Source of the DNA: Zea mays
Taxonomy: Eukaryota > Streptophyta > Magnoliopsida > Poales > Poaceae
Direction of reading: 5' to 3'
Length of the DNA: 64,000 bases
NCBI RefSeq assembly: GCF_902167145.1
Contig: NC_050101.1
Coordinates: forward strand, 113,427,789-113,491,788
Shown here: positions 32,999 to 44,463 of the stretch, in pieces
Layout: every line of letters begins with the position of its first letter
Position numbering within the stretch: the first letter of the stretch is position 1
Notes under the pieces: generated by a model
The model's input: the letters and a program-made list of their open reading frames with translations, nothing else
Database searches by the model: none
Told to the model about the DNA's origin: nothing
Position numbers and translations under genes: made by a program

Positions 32999-34434
32999 CA
33001 CTACCAAAATTCGGCTCTTTGACGAGTGCCAAATGATTGCCGAGTGTTTTCTTTCGGCCACTCGGCAAAGAAGCTCTTTGTCGAGTGCCAAGTAAAAAAT
33101 CCTTGGTAAAAAACACTCGACAAAGAAACTCTTTGTCGAGTGTTTTATTTTTGACACTCGGCATAAAGTTTTTTTGTCAAGTGTTTTTTAACACTCGGGA
33201 AAGATTTTCTTTGTCGAGTGTTTTTTATACTAGGCCAAGAGCTTCTTTGCCGAGTGTTTTTTTCAACGCTAGGCAAAGATAATTTAAAAATCATATTTTG
33301 AAGCAATAAATTAATTCAAATAAAAAATCAACTAAAAATTTATATAACTCATCAAGATATACAATTTATATTTTGAACATTTCTTCATTTGACAAAATAA
33401 AAGTAAATTTATTTATAAAACCTACATCTCTCGTAGTTTATGAAACTATAAGAGAGATGCATAAGATTTGTGAATAATGTTAGAACCATCATGTGGAAGA
33501 ACAAATGATCAAACAACCAAAATAACTGAGAATTTATAGAATTTTGTAGTTGACAACGTTTTCATTTAAAGTCATCTTGTCAACGAAAACTACGTCCGAA
33601 TTTTAAAAAAAATTAAACTTTGAATTTTTAAAACGACCTCGAATGAAAAAACCAACAACATGAAAGTTGTGAAACTTTGTTGTTGACAATATTTTGGTTT
33701 GAAATCATATTGTCATGCAAAACTATGTTTGAATTTTAAAATTTGAAATTTTCAAACTACCTCGGATGGAAAAACCACCAAAACAAAAGTTGTAGGTCTT
33801 GAAATGTAATGAAACTTTGTAATTGACATTTTTTTATTTGAAATCATATTATCATAGAAAAATTTGTGTGAAATTTTTAAATCTGAAATTCAAATTTTGT
33901 AAAGGGCCTCGGATGTAGAAATTATTAAAATAGAAGTTGTAGGTCTTAAAATGTTATGTAACTTTATAGTTGACAACATTTTCAATTGAATTCATTTATT
34001 ACCTTAAATAATCAAATAACTCTCGGTTGTTATAATACATGAGGAATCTAAAAGTAATATGTACACAATTGATATAGTAGTATAGTGGTAGTTAAGGTTA
34101 TGTGCGAGGCAGAGGTTGCGAGTTTGAATCTCACCAACATTCATACAATGATAGGGCGATGGTAGTGTTTGGGGAGTTGTCTCCTTCCCCTATTTTAAAA
34201 AATGGTTTAGGATTTTTTGGTTTTTTGTGATTCTTAATTTGTGGAGTGCTTTCTTTGCTAGTGTTTTCGACACTCATCAAAGTCTTGGTCGAGTGCCGAA
34301 AAAAGTACTCGACAAAAAACTCTTTGCTGATAAAATATTTACCGAATGTAACATTCGACAAAGAATTTGCTAAGTACAAAATGATATTTACCGAGTGTAT
34401 TAGACACTCGGCAAAGAAGACGAATCCGATAATG
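32999..34434. mobile_element. CACTA-type transposon, internally deleted
   Basis: Begins CACTACCAAAATTCGGCTC and ends with the degenerate inverted counterpart (GAATCCGATAATG), flanked by ATT duplications at 32996-32998 and 34435-34437. Subterminal regions (33010-33290 and 34240-34425) are dense in the motifs CTCGGCAAAGA and TCTTTG(C/T)CGAGTG in both orientations, typical of grass CACTA elements, where transposase binds. The 1436 bases hold no transposase. The middle (33540-34010) has three or four diverged copies of an AAAGTTGTAGGTCTTGAAATG-like block. It could move only if a related element supplied transposase, and its mutated right end makes that unlikely. Confidence 0.85.
34082..34136 (+). 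other. tRNA-like A-box/B-box module inside the CACTA element
   Basis: TAGTGGTAGTTAAGG resembles a pol III A box, and AGGTTGCGAGTTTGAATCTC resembles a B box plus T-arm (consensus GGTTCGANTCC), about 37 bases apart, ending in CACCA. It is not a functional tRNA: no cloverleaf can be drawn with confidence. It may come from a tRNA or a tRNA-derived SINE captured by the CACTA family. Confidence 0.35.
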
Positions 34435-36234
34435 ATTTTAAAATTATAGAGAAGGCTGACTACAGTGGATCTTCATGAGCTCGGGAGCGGACAAACACCG
34501 ATGTCAGCATTTTGTATTGTATCGCATGTCTATATGTCATGAACAATAGTGGTTGCGTATATGCGCCTAGAGCACGAAACAAAAACCTATTTCATAGCTG
34601 CCCAGTCAGCACGCCGAGCTGGTCAGCAGCACACAGCCCATTGAAGAGAGGGCTGAGGCTTGGTACGAACTGGGGGTACAACGTGTTGACTTGTAAAATC
34701 CTACTACCACCATATCCCAACAACCAAAAGGGGCCAGCTAGCTTTCTTCACAAGGTTTTGTCGGCATACATGGGACGTACGGAATGAAACTAACAGTACC
34801 CCCGAGTTTAACCAACTACACAAGAAAGCTATCAAGGTTTACGATATCAAGTAATGATAAGATTTGATTTATTATAAGACACGTTTTCCTATTTGGTGTT
34901 ATATTAATATATTATTTATGGTATGTTTGTCAAATCTTTTACGACGGAGATGTACTAGTTTGGTAGGAGTACGTACACATTGTTTCTAGGGTATCGGATT
35001 GAGAAGACAATAGCTTGACAAAGATACAATGTCTTAGCTTTATGCTTGAGATATTAATTTTAAACTTTTACATGTACAATATGAAAGTGTCGAATTGTAT
35101 CTTCGAGTCTGTCTAAAAGAGTGAATGTAAAAAAACTCAAGACATGTATCTTAACGAAGACACACATTGTCTTAGCTCTATGCTCGAGATCGAAGACTAA
35201 CTGATTGATCAATTTAATTTATTAAATGCTTTGATTGATACAATAAATATAGCAAGCTACATATTTTAGATATATCTAATATATTATGTTGTGTCTTATA
35301 ATTGGAGTATATGTCAGCTAGGGTTGTACATGCCCCCCGAGCTTGGCGAGCTGCCTAGCAAGCTGTTTTCTGTTGTATGGTCTCTTCTCGGCGCCACATT
35401 GTCAAAACGTTGTTGTGGACGGCCTAATAACTGAGACGCTAGTAGCAAAAAAACAGTTGCTCCTTCAGTTTCAACGTCAACACCAACACCAACTACACAA
35501 ATCGCGGTCGTCCCCTGCATCACGCTTCGACCCTGCATGCATCGAAAGTCAACAGCTAGACCATACAACTCTTCGGCGCGTACTTATGTAGGACGCAGCG
35601 GGCTTAACTGCCACTCCTACATAGTAGGAGTACTAGACACGTACTGTACGTACCACTCACCAGTGCAGTGCAGTCCAGCCGATCGTCGATGGATCCGCAT
35701 CACCCAACAAAAGCCGTACCAGCATGTGTCACTGTCCAGTCGCATCATCGGCATCGACGAAAGCTCACAACAAACGTGTACATGTGCTAGTATTTTAGTC
35801 CATTACTAGTTGAAATAAAAAGAAACATCGCGCCGTATAGTACGGTACACCGAACTCAGGTGATTGGCTCCGTACCGTAGCCCTTTCAAATGGTTGCAGA
35901 GTACGTACGTCGTCCGCTGTGTTAGTTCTGCTCTGCGCCAATATACAGTTAGTTGCACACAACTGCAGCTTTAAGGATGTACAACTGCAAAAGCCGAGTT
36001 GCTTTTGCAACAACCGTCCTTGTACAACTGCAGCTTTAAAGGTTGTACTAGCGCATGCGATGTCATCCTTTCACCACCCATATGAAGAAAATTTTATTCA
36101 TGTGAATCCAGTTGTACGAGTACACGCGTGAGTGCACTGTTTTCCGGCCCGTTCCTGCTAGCTGCGCAGGAATTCATAGAATCCCACGGCCCTAATAATT
36201 AAGGGTGTGTATTCTTAGCAAAAAAAAAATTTGT

Positions 36235-37030
36235 AACGTCTCAAACTATCTGCAACGCTATCCTCTATATTACCCCCTCTATACCATACTATACAACCCA
36301 TTTTATCTAGATTTTACCTCCTACTTTTCTTTCTGATTCTCTCTAATCTCTCTCCCTATATCTCACTACAATTATAAAATATTATTTTCCATAACTATTC
36401 ACCATCCATTGTCGATTTTTCGACAACTAATAATGAATACTAGCAGGCACATTACTCGAGGTAAGGGGAGCGGGCCGCCTCACCCTCAAATCTGGCGCTT
36501 CCCTGCACACTCCCCCTCCATTGTAGCAAGCGTAGCGTGCGACAGCTAGCACGGTACTACAGGCATGTTTGGTTCACTGTCTCAGTTGCCACACTTTGTC
36601 TAACTTTTCTGCCTAAGGTTAGTTATTCAATTCGAACGACTAACCTTAGGCAAAGTGGGGCACATTTAGCCACAAACCAAACAGACCCTACATCCGCTAC
36701 ACGCGCTACAGTAAAGGGCTAAAGGCGAGGGATAAACGATGCACCCCGGTCTCAACTCTCAATCTTCAAACTGGCTTTACACTACCGTACCGTTGCAAAA
36801 GAAAACCAAGCATGCCATAAGGCTATCCGCAACCGTTACCCCTAAATTTTTCCCCCTATATCACTTTTTCCCCCTATTTTTTCCTCTATTTTTCCATCTC
36901 CCGCAGCGGTTCCCCCTAAATACTCCCCCTATACCCCACTACCACTATAAAATATCATTTTCTATACCAACTATCAATTTTTTATCTACTAACAATTACT
37001 CGTGGACCCACAGCACAGTGTTTAGGATGA
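36235..37030. repeat. Two related MITE-like segments in direct orientation
   Basis: CTATATCTCACTACAATTAT followed by AAAATATTATTTTCCATAAC near 36357 matches CTATACCCCACTACCACTAT followed by AAAATATCATTTTCTATACC near 36931, and both have upstream GCAAC(G/C)(C/G).T and CCCCCT.TA blocks. They look like two copies of one non-coding family, about 575 bases apart; ends are unclear. Confidence 0.45.
36561..36688. mobile_element. Tourist-like MITE
   Basis: 128 bases with inverted ends AGGCATGTTTGGTT and AACCAAACAGACCC and 3-base TAC duplications (36558-36560 and 36689-36691). The internal sequence is also partly inverted (CTAACCTTAGGCAAAGTGG against CCACACTTTGTCTAAC). It is non-coding. Confidence 0.8.
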
Positions 37031-38049
37031 TGAACAGTGACACGCTAGATTGAGGGGGAGAGAGAGAAGGACGGCGGGCTAGGGGGCGGTGCAGGGGGCA
37101 CCGCTGCGCGCGTGGAACGCCCCCTGCACGCGCCATGCAAGGGGAGGGGGCTGCGTAGGGGCAGACTTTGCGGTCAGTCTAAACTACTCGGCTCCCACAA
37201 CTATTCCACGAGACACGTGAAACCATCGGCTAGGGCCGCTAGGAAACATCAATGTGACGAGGCCACGAGGGCAACCTCGGTCGGTGGCAGTCTGGCACCA
37301 ATGGGAGCCCCAACGCTAAAAGGACGATGTACGGAAGTACATCAGGTCCGCCTCAGCCATGTGCGCCGTTGTTATCTGTAGTTGGCCAAACCGCCAAAAC
37401 ATCGTTGGCCCGATAGCCTTTCCCTCACCCGGGTTACATATCCCGTTTTAAGCCAGAATATCGCCACCTCCTGAAAACGGATTTTTTTTTAATTTCGCTC
37501 ATACCACTCGCTTTACGTTTTTAAATTTGAAAATAGCGAATTTCGGTATTTCTCGTGCTATTTCGGTATTTATCGACGAGATTCGCTGTTTCCCGAGCGA
37601 AATTCATTGCTAATTCACCGAGAACCATCGACCAATTAGAAAAAAAATAATATATTTGATATGATATATTTATCAATTATTCAAATAACGCTGAATAATA
37701 AAATATTCACAAAAAAATTTGTTGCCCAAAAATACATAAAACATACATATGCAAATAGAAAACCAGTTTAGGTGCAACTCACATCAATAGAAGGTTACAA
37801 TCATGTCATACAAGTACATATAAAGTTTTGTATAACATAATTCTTCACACAAATCTATACATTCAGCCAAAGTCATAGTATTCAGACATGTTGGAACCTT
37901 CTGTATATGAGTTGTTTTCGTTGACCCTATACAAAGTTATAAAATAACATGAAATAGAAGCTCAAACATTCGACAAGTCCATATGTTGCAGTTATATCGT
38001 TATGTCATGTATACACTAGGATTTGTATTGTTTAGAGTTTGGATTTATA

Positions 38050-38052
<3 letters not shown>

Positions 38053-38113
<61 letters not shown>
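38053..38113. repeat. (AT)n microsatellite, left flank of the Mutator-like element
   Basis: 61 bases of uninterrupted AT dinucleotide, ending 13 bases before the terminal inverted repeat of the Mutator-like element. Confidence 0.97.
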
Positions 38114-38116
<3 letters not shown>

Positions 38117-38126
38117 TATATATTAA

Positions 38127-38162
38127 GAGCCCTGGGCTTCCAATAATAAAGGAAGCCCAGGC
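38127..38162 (+). repeat. Left terminal inverted repeat of the Mutator-like element
   Basis: The sequence is itself a hairpin (GGGCTTCC / GGAAGCCC around AATAATAAA) and is the inverse of 48547-48583, with a few differences. Confidence 0.75.
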
Positions 38163-38170
38163 TAGTCAAC

Positions 38171-39669
38171 ATGGGCATTTTGGTTGAACCACACCGAGTC
38201 AATTGGGCCCAGTCACGGCGCCGTTACCCCCGTGAACCAGCCACCTCTCCCACGTTTCCTCTTTCTAAAACCGTACTCGCGCATTCAACGAAGATAAACC
38301 AGCGTCCATTTGAAGAAAACCCCAGCCGCGCAGAGTTTCCTTTCGTGGGAGGCGACTCCCCTGGCGATTTCAGCGCTTCCAAACCAGCGCAGCGCCAATC
38401 CTCCGCCGCTCCAATCCAGCGCCATTCCATTACTCCTTACATCCTTCAATCTCCCAGCATTGGAGCCGATTAAAGAAGTTCCAGGTAATCCCAGATTGAA
38501 ATACCTCGAGTTTGCCGTCTATTTTTTGAGCCCTATCGGTCGATTTTGAAGTGGATTTGATGGTAACCCTTATTATCCAGCTAAATGTGTGATCTGTATC
38601 CGCTTATACATCTCTATAATCGGGTTATTTCATCGCGCATTGCATCTGTTTTATGTTTAGGAGCCCCGATATTAGGGTATGTGTATTTATTCTGTATTCC
38701 TACTATCGCCCGACATTCTGTATTTAGGCAAAGGCTGTGGATTAGGTATTTACTGATTAGTTAGCAGATAGTACTTTTTTATACAACCCAAGTAATATAT
38801 ATATGCTGTTTGTATGTAATATTTATGCATATTTTCAGTTCTGTTTATGCACATTCACCTGATTCATTTGTTTACACATTTGGTTTATTATATATGCATA
38901 TAGTCAGTACTCTTTATGCACATTTACTTTAATGATTTGTTTCACATATACTTTATTATCAAATATGCTTATTTGTATTTGATATATATGCATATCCTCA
39001 GTACTGTTTATGCACATTCACTTGAGTCATTTGTTTAAACATTTGTTTTATTATACATGCATATAGTCAGTATTCTTTATGCACATTTACTCCAACGATT
39101 TGTTTCACATACATTTAATTATCTAATATGCTTATTGTATATCATTTATATGCATATTCTCATTACTTTTTATGCCCATTCAATTAAATAATTTTTTGTA
39201 CACATCTGTTTTATTATATATAAAATATACCCATTGGATTTAATACATATGCATATTGGCAGTAATGTGTATGCTCATTCATACACAAGTTTGTGAACAG
39301 GTATTAAGCATATTTGAATTGTTCTATTTACTTGCATAATTAGTTTACACGCCTGTTAATTATATATAAATACATACAGATACTGTTATTTAAACAAATG
39401 TTATTTACATATTCATGTTATTTGAGATAAATGTTTTTATTACTACTAACCAGTTATTAAAATATGTTGTATAGTTAGTTGATGCATAAAGGCTTTTATT
39501 TTAGCTAAATGTAAAAGGTAGCTTAAGTCATGTAATTCCATTTAGCACTATATAGTACGCATTTCAGATAGTTATAGTAAAAATTAGTTTTTTCTGGCAT
39601 ATATTCTTGCATAAATCAAAGTATTTAAAAACAACTTCCTTTTTCTACAGATTTATTCATTATTTAGTC
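38171..39669 (+). other. Putative promoter, 5' UTR exon and large first intron of the Ulp1-like gene
   Basis: A GC-richer stretch to 38484 ends at a donor CCAG|GTAATCC; the matching acceptor TTTCTACAG is at 39642-39650, 19 bases before the ATG. The 1166-base intron would be AT-rich (unlike the exon) and contains a dimer of a 163-base repeat: CTGTTTATGCACATTCAC at 38841 and 39004, and CTTTATGCACATTTAC at about 38912 and 39075. The 5' exon is inferred only from splice signals and base composition. Confidence 0.5.
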
Positions 39670-42600
39670 ATGAAGTCTGTGGATCGCCCGCCCAGTAATC
39701 CAAAAAGATTAACTATTGAATCCAGTCAGGAGGTTTTTTCAATTGACATTTCCAGACGTACAAGATCCAGCAGCTCAGCTCACCAAGATGATATTCCTCA
39801 AAATCAGGAACAGAATGAGCCTCAGCCAGCCCCAATCCATCGTGTTCGCAGAAAGGCTTTAGCTTGTCGTTTAAAAAGACAACCTCCTGCTCCAGCCGCT
39901 CTCTCTGACGACGACTTCATGGATGCTCCATCGTTAAAGCGTCAATTCAGTTCTGCATCACCTTCTCCTCCAGACCAAATCAGCTCAAAGAAGTTAAAAG
40001 TACCTTCTCCTCAAGTTCCGACTGTGAAAAGAAGCCCAAAGTATAATATCATTGCCAAAAAAAACTCTCCTAAAAAGAAGTCTCCTGTCAAATCACAGGT
40101 AATATGTATATATTTTATGTTTATTCATGTGTTAATCATGGTGCCCAATCAATGTTGAATTTCCCCCCACTTTACATTTATGCATATTATTATCAACAAA
40201 TATGGTGTTTACTTTTTTTTAGTGTTTTATACTAGTTATTTACAAGCCTGTAATAAATATAGTATCATTAGTTCTACCTATATATATACTTTCTGTATTA
40301 ATGAATATTCATTTATGCTTCCAGAAATTGAATATCCGATGCATTCCCTTGGATGTTATTGTATCATCATGGATAATGAGCGATCGGCAGCGTGATGCCG
40401 TCGCTAGGTTGGGATTTTCTAGCATATTTGATTTGCGAACTGATGCATTGGAGAGCAGATCACTTATCAGGTGGTTGATGGACAAATTAGATCCAAATGA
40501 CATGACCATACGCCCAGGGGCTGGCAAAGAACTTAAGATAACAAAAGATACGGTTCATCTCATTTTGGGGTTGCCATGTGCCGGGGGAGGTAGAGAGTTT
40601 ACTGATTGGTACGGTGAAATCGATGCTGCTGCTAATCTGAGACGTCATCTCAATGTCTGTAAAGAAGAATTTGATGTTGTCAAGCTTCAAGAGAAGATAG
40701 TGCTTGGCAACGATGATGAGCTATCAATTAGATGTTTTTTTCTCATTCTATTCAATCGACTTCTGTTTCCTTCTGCTTCTTGGGGCATTACAAACAATGA
40801 GGTGCTGATGACTTCAAACATGGCCCGAATGGCTGATATTGACTGGTGTCAACTAGTTTACACGGATTTGTGCGATGCTGCCGCACGTTGGCATAAAAGG
40901 AACAAAACTAACATCACAGCAACAATATATGGATGCTCACTCATTGTTTTAGTAAGTAATTTTATCTTGTTAACTGTGCATATACATGGTATGCAAATAT
41001 TTGTTATGTACTAATTTTATATATTTGTGCATTCATTTTTTACAGATTTACTATCTTGATCACCTACATCACCCTGCTGCTCCGGATAACAAATATGGTA
41101 CTCCACGCATTAAGTTTTTTGACAATGAGACCATAAGACAGTTGGCTCGGGGTGACAGACGCCCCCCCGTAAAACTGGTGAACCATTCGGATATGCAGAG
41201 GTTAGACACAAACAATTTTTTTGTCCTGTTATGCATATGCTAAAATATTATCACTGCTAACTGTTCTATTTGCTTTTATACAGTTTCGTAGCCGTTCAGA
41301 AACGTGTTACGTCATTGCTCCAGAACGGCCTGCTTCTGCCGTTTTCAACATATATGTGCCTCGTATCAAGAATTTGATTGGACACAAGTTGCAATGTTTG
41401 CCCTCCCAGCAGCGTCCAATGTTTCAATCATTGTTTGATGCTCATGACAAAGAGGTGGATAAATACTGTGATTCCCTACAGTCGAGCCATCAGATGATTG
41501 TTTCGAAGCAGATTGAACTCTCTGAAACATTTGGTGAAATGATAGATGAAGTTTTGAGAGCTGCAACGCAGCGCGATTCACAGCCACAAGGTTTTAGTAT
41601 TTATGTTTATTTTTTTTAAACTAATCAAGTTCACTATTTATAATGCTGTTATATTCAGTAACAACTAATATATTACTATATGTTCCAAATGTAGAGAACC
41701 CCCCCACTACCTCAATGCCTCCAACAAATGATCCTGTATCCACACCAACTGTTCCAACACCTGATAAACAACAACATGATCAGGAAAGCCATGTTCCTAC
41801 TGATCATGTCAAAGTTTCAGATGATGTAAGTTTTCTCATACAAACTATATATAATATGCATATATTCTATTATGCATACAAGTTACCGTTTATTCAAATC
41901 TCAGTTGTTTCCATTATAGATTGTCAGTGGGAACGTCTGCAAAAAAGCTACAGCTATGGATGATCCTATTTTTGACAAGACTCCAAAATCTAATGTTTGA
42001 CTTCCTTATATCATTATTATCATTCTTTCAGTTACAATATATGCAAGTAACAGTAATATATATGCATGCTTTATTTTTTTTTAACTTCCCAGGCTCCCAC
42101 AACAGACAAGCCTGCTGATCCTAAGTTAACACCAAAAATAAATAGTGTAAGTATTTACACCTTCATCATATTATGCTAATATAATATTAATTTTTCCCTA
42201 TGTTTCATTACGTTTTTATTAATAAATTTATTGGTTACAGGAAGGACAAAAATCTGTTACACATGATACTCCTGTATCTGGTGCACCTCTGTTTGATAAA
42301 ACCCCATTGACAGATGTAAGACATGTTGTAATTTTCATCTTTTTCATATTTATACAATAAGACATACATATTTATGCAACTGTTTACTAACATTTATTCA
42401 TATATTAGGCAACTACTGACCTGGTTGCAAAGGATAGTTCATGTAAAGACGCAGTCGCTGAACATCCCCACGTGTCACGTGAAGACTGTGCTCGCAACCT
42501 GCTTAAGTTCATTTTGTCAGGACAACTAGATCCGAGCATGTATGTATTCGTTATTCAAATTCCAATTAAGTACAATTAGAAGGATTTTAATCAAAGTTTT

Positions 42601-43740
42601 TTCCCCAGGTCTATCATTAATTTTGGAGGATTTGGAGGGTCTGTACTTGATGTTGTCGAGTCGTTTGGTCCCAACAAATGTCTTGAGAATACTTTCATGC
42701 AGGGATTTATCGACTGTATTCGTCAGGATGATGTATTATACAATCCAGATTCTGTAATCAACACTCTTATACTGAACGTCAACGTTGGGGTAATTGTTTC
42801 TCCACAACTTTGTATCTTATTGCAACTCTTACTTTATAAATATATAATACCAATCAAGTTATTTTATTTTTCCAGACCGTTTTGAATATTGAGGAGTTTG
42901 AACAACACAGTTCAAATCCACAACCCTTCACAACAACACTTCTTAAAGAACATCTTGAACCGACCCTACCTTCAGATGATGTTCTAAACCAGATTAAATT
43001 GGTGAGTTCTAATCAGTTTCATTTGTACAAATGTTATAGTGTACTTTTGGTTACTAGTTTTATGTTGTATTAGTTTTAATGTTTCATATGCATAGTATAA
43101 ATCATTCATAATTTTTACATATATATTTAACAGATCCTGGTTCCTATGCTACGCCGAGGCCACTGGACCCTTTATGCAATCAATTTTGAACGTCGTCGCA
43201 TAGACATCTTAGATTCAAACCCTTATGGTACATTGCTTGGAGGCACTACATGGAAACAAATCCATAATGATCAAATGATGATAAATGGAACGAAGATACC
43301 TTGGTCCAGACTCATAATGAGAAGACTTAGCATAGCCTTACATGAAGCTCGACCTGAGTCAACTGTACCAAAGTTTGGCAACTACAAGATTGAGCTTCTT
43401 CCCAACTGTCCAACCATGACACCAGGGTCAAATGATTGTGGTTTTTTTGTTGCAAACTTCCTCCGCTACTACGATTTTGATGATGGTGACTTATCAGAAT
43501 TTTATACTCCGGTATGTCACTAAATTAGTTTTCTATTCTTGCATATATTACTCCTTCATATTTTATTCTACCATATAATTGATATTATGGCTATTTCAGG
43601 ATGAACCATTGGACCAACGTGCCTTTGTTCTGCATTACCTTACGTTTCATCGCAACAACATGGTTGCCCCCCTTCCTGCAGAACTGCTGCCTTTCAAGTA
43701 TTCTCCAAGGAGGCGCCGCTGTTTGAAAGCCAAGACTTAG
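39670..43740 (+). CDS. Ulp1-like SUMO-protease-type cysteine protease of the Mutator-like element
   Basis: Coding exons fit GT-AG splices at 39670-40098, 40325-40951, 41046-41200, 41292-41590, 41695-41825, 41920-41994, 42093-42146, 42241-42315, 42409-42539, 42609-42789, 42876-43001, 43134-43511 and 43600-43740. They sum to 2802 bases, 933 residues plus TAG, with every phase matching. Residues 1-143 are basic with nuclear-signal-like KKNSPKKKSPVK. Residues 144-400 hold a domain often seen in plant transposon-linked Ulp1 proteins (LIRWLMDKLDP, LGLPCAGGG). After a variable middle, the C48 protease domain (about 690-890) shows GHW (His771), the Asp at 788 (DILDS) and NDCGFF (Cys863), spaced as in Ulp1/SENP proteases. 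The usual oxyanion Gln six residues before Cys is Thr857. Family members cut SUMO or similar proteins from targets; here the substrate is unknown. Confidence 0.82.
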
Positions 43741-44463
43741 ATAGAATACCTGATCATTATTCCCTGTGGGATGAACAAAACTGTTTATGTTACTTGTTAA
43801 GTCACTTATGTCAGGCCTCTCATAATGTGTTTTGATACTCTGTGTGCCACTTATGTTCAATGTGGCTAATGTCTATGCTACTTCGCAACAGCTTTTATCT
43901 TAAGTGTGTCAAACATAATTGTTACCAGCATGACTATTTATGTTATCTGTTAACAAATTCTATGTTAGTTCATCTCCAGTTTGTGAGTTGCTTAATCTTT
44001 TTGCTTCCAAGGTTTGGCTATTTTGTATTATCATATTGTTTCAATATTCAAGTTTTATGCATAATATATACTTCATTATTTTATATACACTAGGTTCATC
44101 TTTTTTACATTTTTTACGCGAATTATGCTAATCTCCACAAGTGTTTATGCTATATCATGTTTGATGTATTTGAAGTGTGAAACCGACGTATGCACTCCAT
44201 TCGATTATTATTGTTAAGTGTATACAGTTTTATATAACATTAATGTCCAGACCTTCTGATTGCTAAACGTTGCCAATTTGTTGTGCATATTCAGTTACAT
44301 AAATTGTGTACTTGACTATATTTACGCAGCATTTAATAGTTTCATATCTACGCATTATATAACCCTTTAAAGGTAACTACTGAAGTTCGAACAAAATAAA
44401 GCATAAGTCATTGTGATATTACAAGTTTCTTCTAAATCGACCACTCGTTAGTCACACTTCAAA
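43741..44463. other. Spacer between the convergent genes of the Mutator-like element
   Basis: About 720 bases of AT-rich DNA between the stop codons of the protease and transposase genes. No gene is seen; probably the 3' UTRs of both. Confidence 0.7.

Larger units (their letters stand above)
34438..38052. other. AT-rich low-copy DNA with MITEs, no gene supported
   Basis: About 3.6 kb without a convincing gene. It includes the MITE at 36561-36688 and a pair of related AT/CT-rich segments (36235-36430 and 36825-37030). A short direct duplication around TTGTCTTAGCT(C/T)TATGC is at about 35023 and 35168. An 11-base inverted repeat GTGCAGGGGGC / GCCCCCTGCAC lies at about 37089-37131. Frames at 34512, 35343, 35537 and 37112 match nothing I know. 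Confidence 0.5.

Noticed and set aside
34082..34136. A functional tRNA gene
   Set aside because: No full cloverleaf or acceptor stem can be drawn; kept only as a tRNA-like module.
38171..38473. 100-residue plus-strand frame before the protease gene
   Set aside because: Overlaps the inferred promoter and 5' UTR and is not connected in frame to the protease; no domain.
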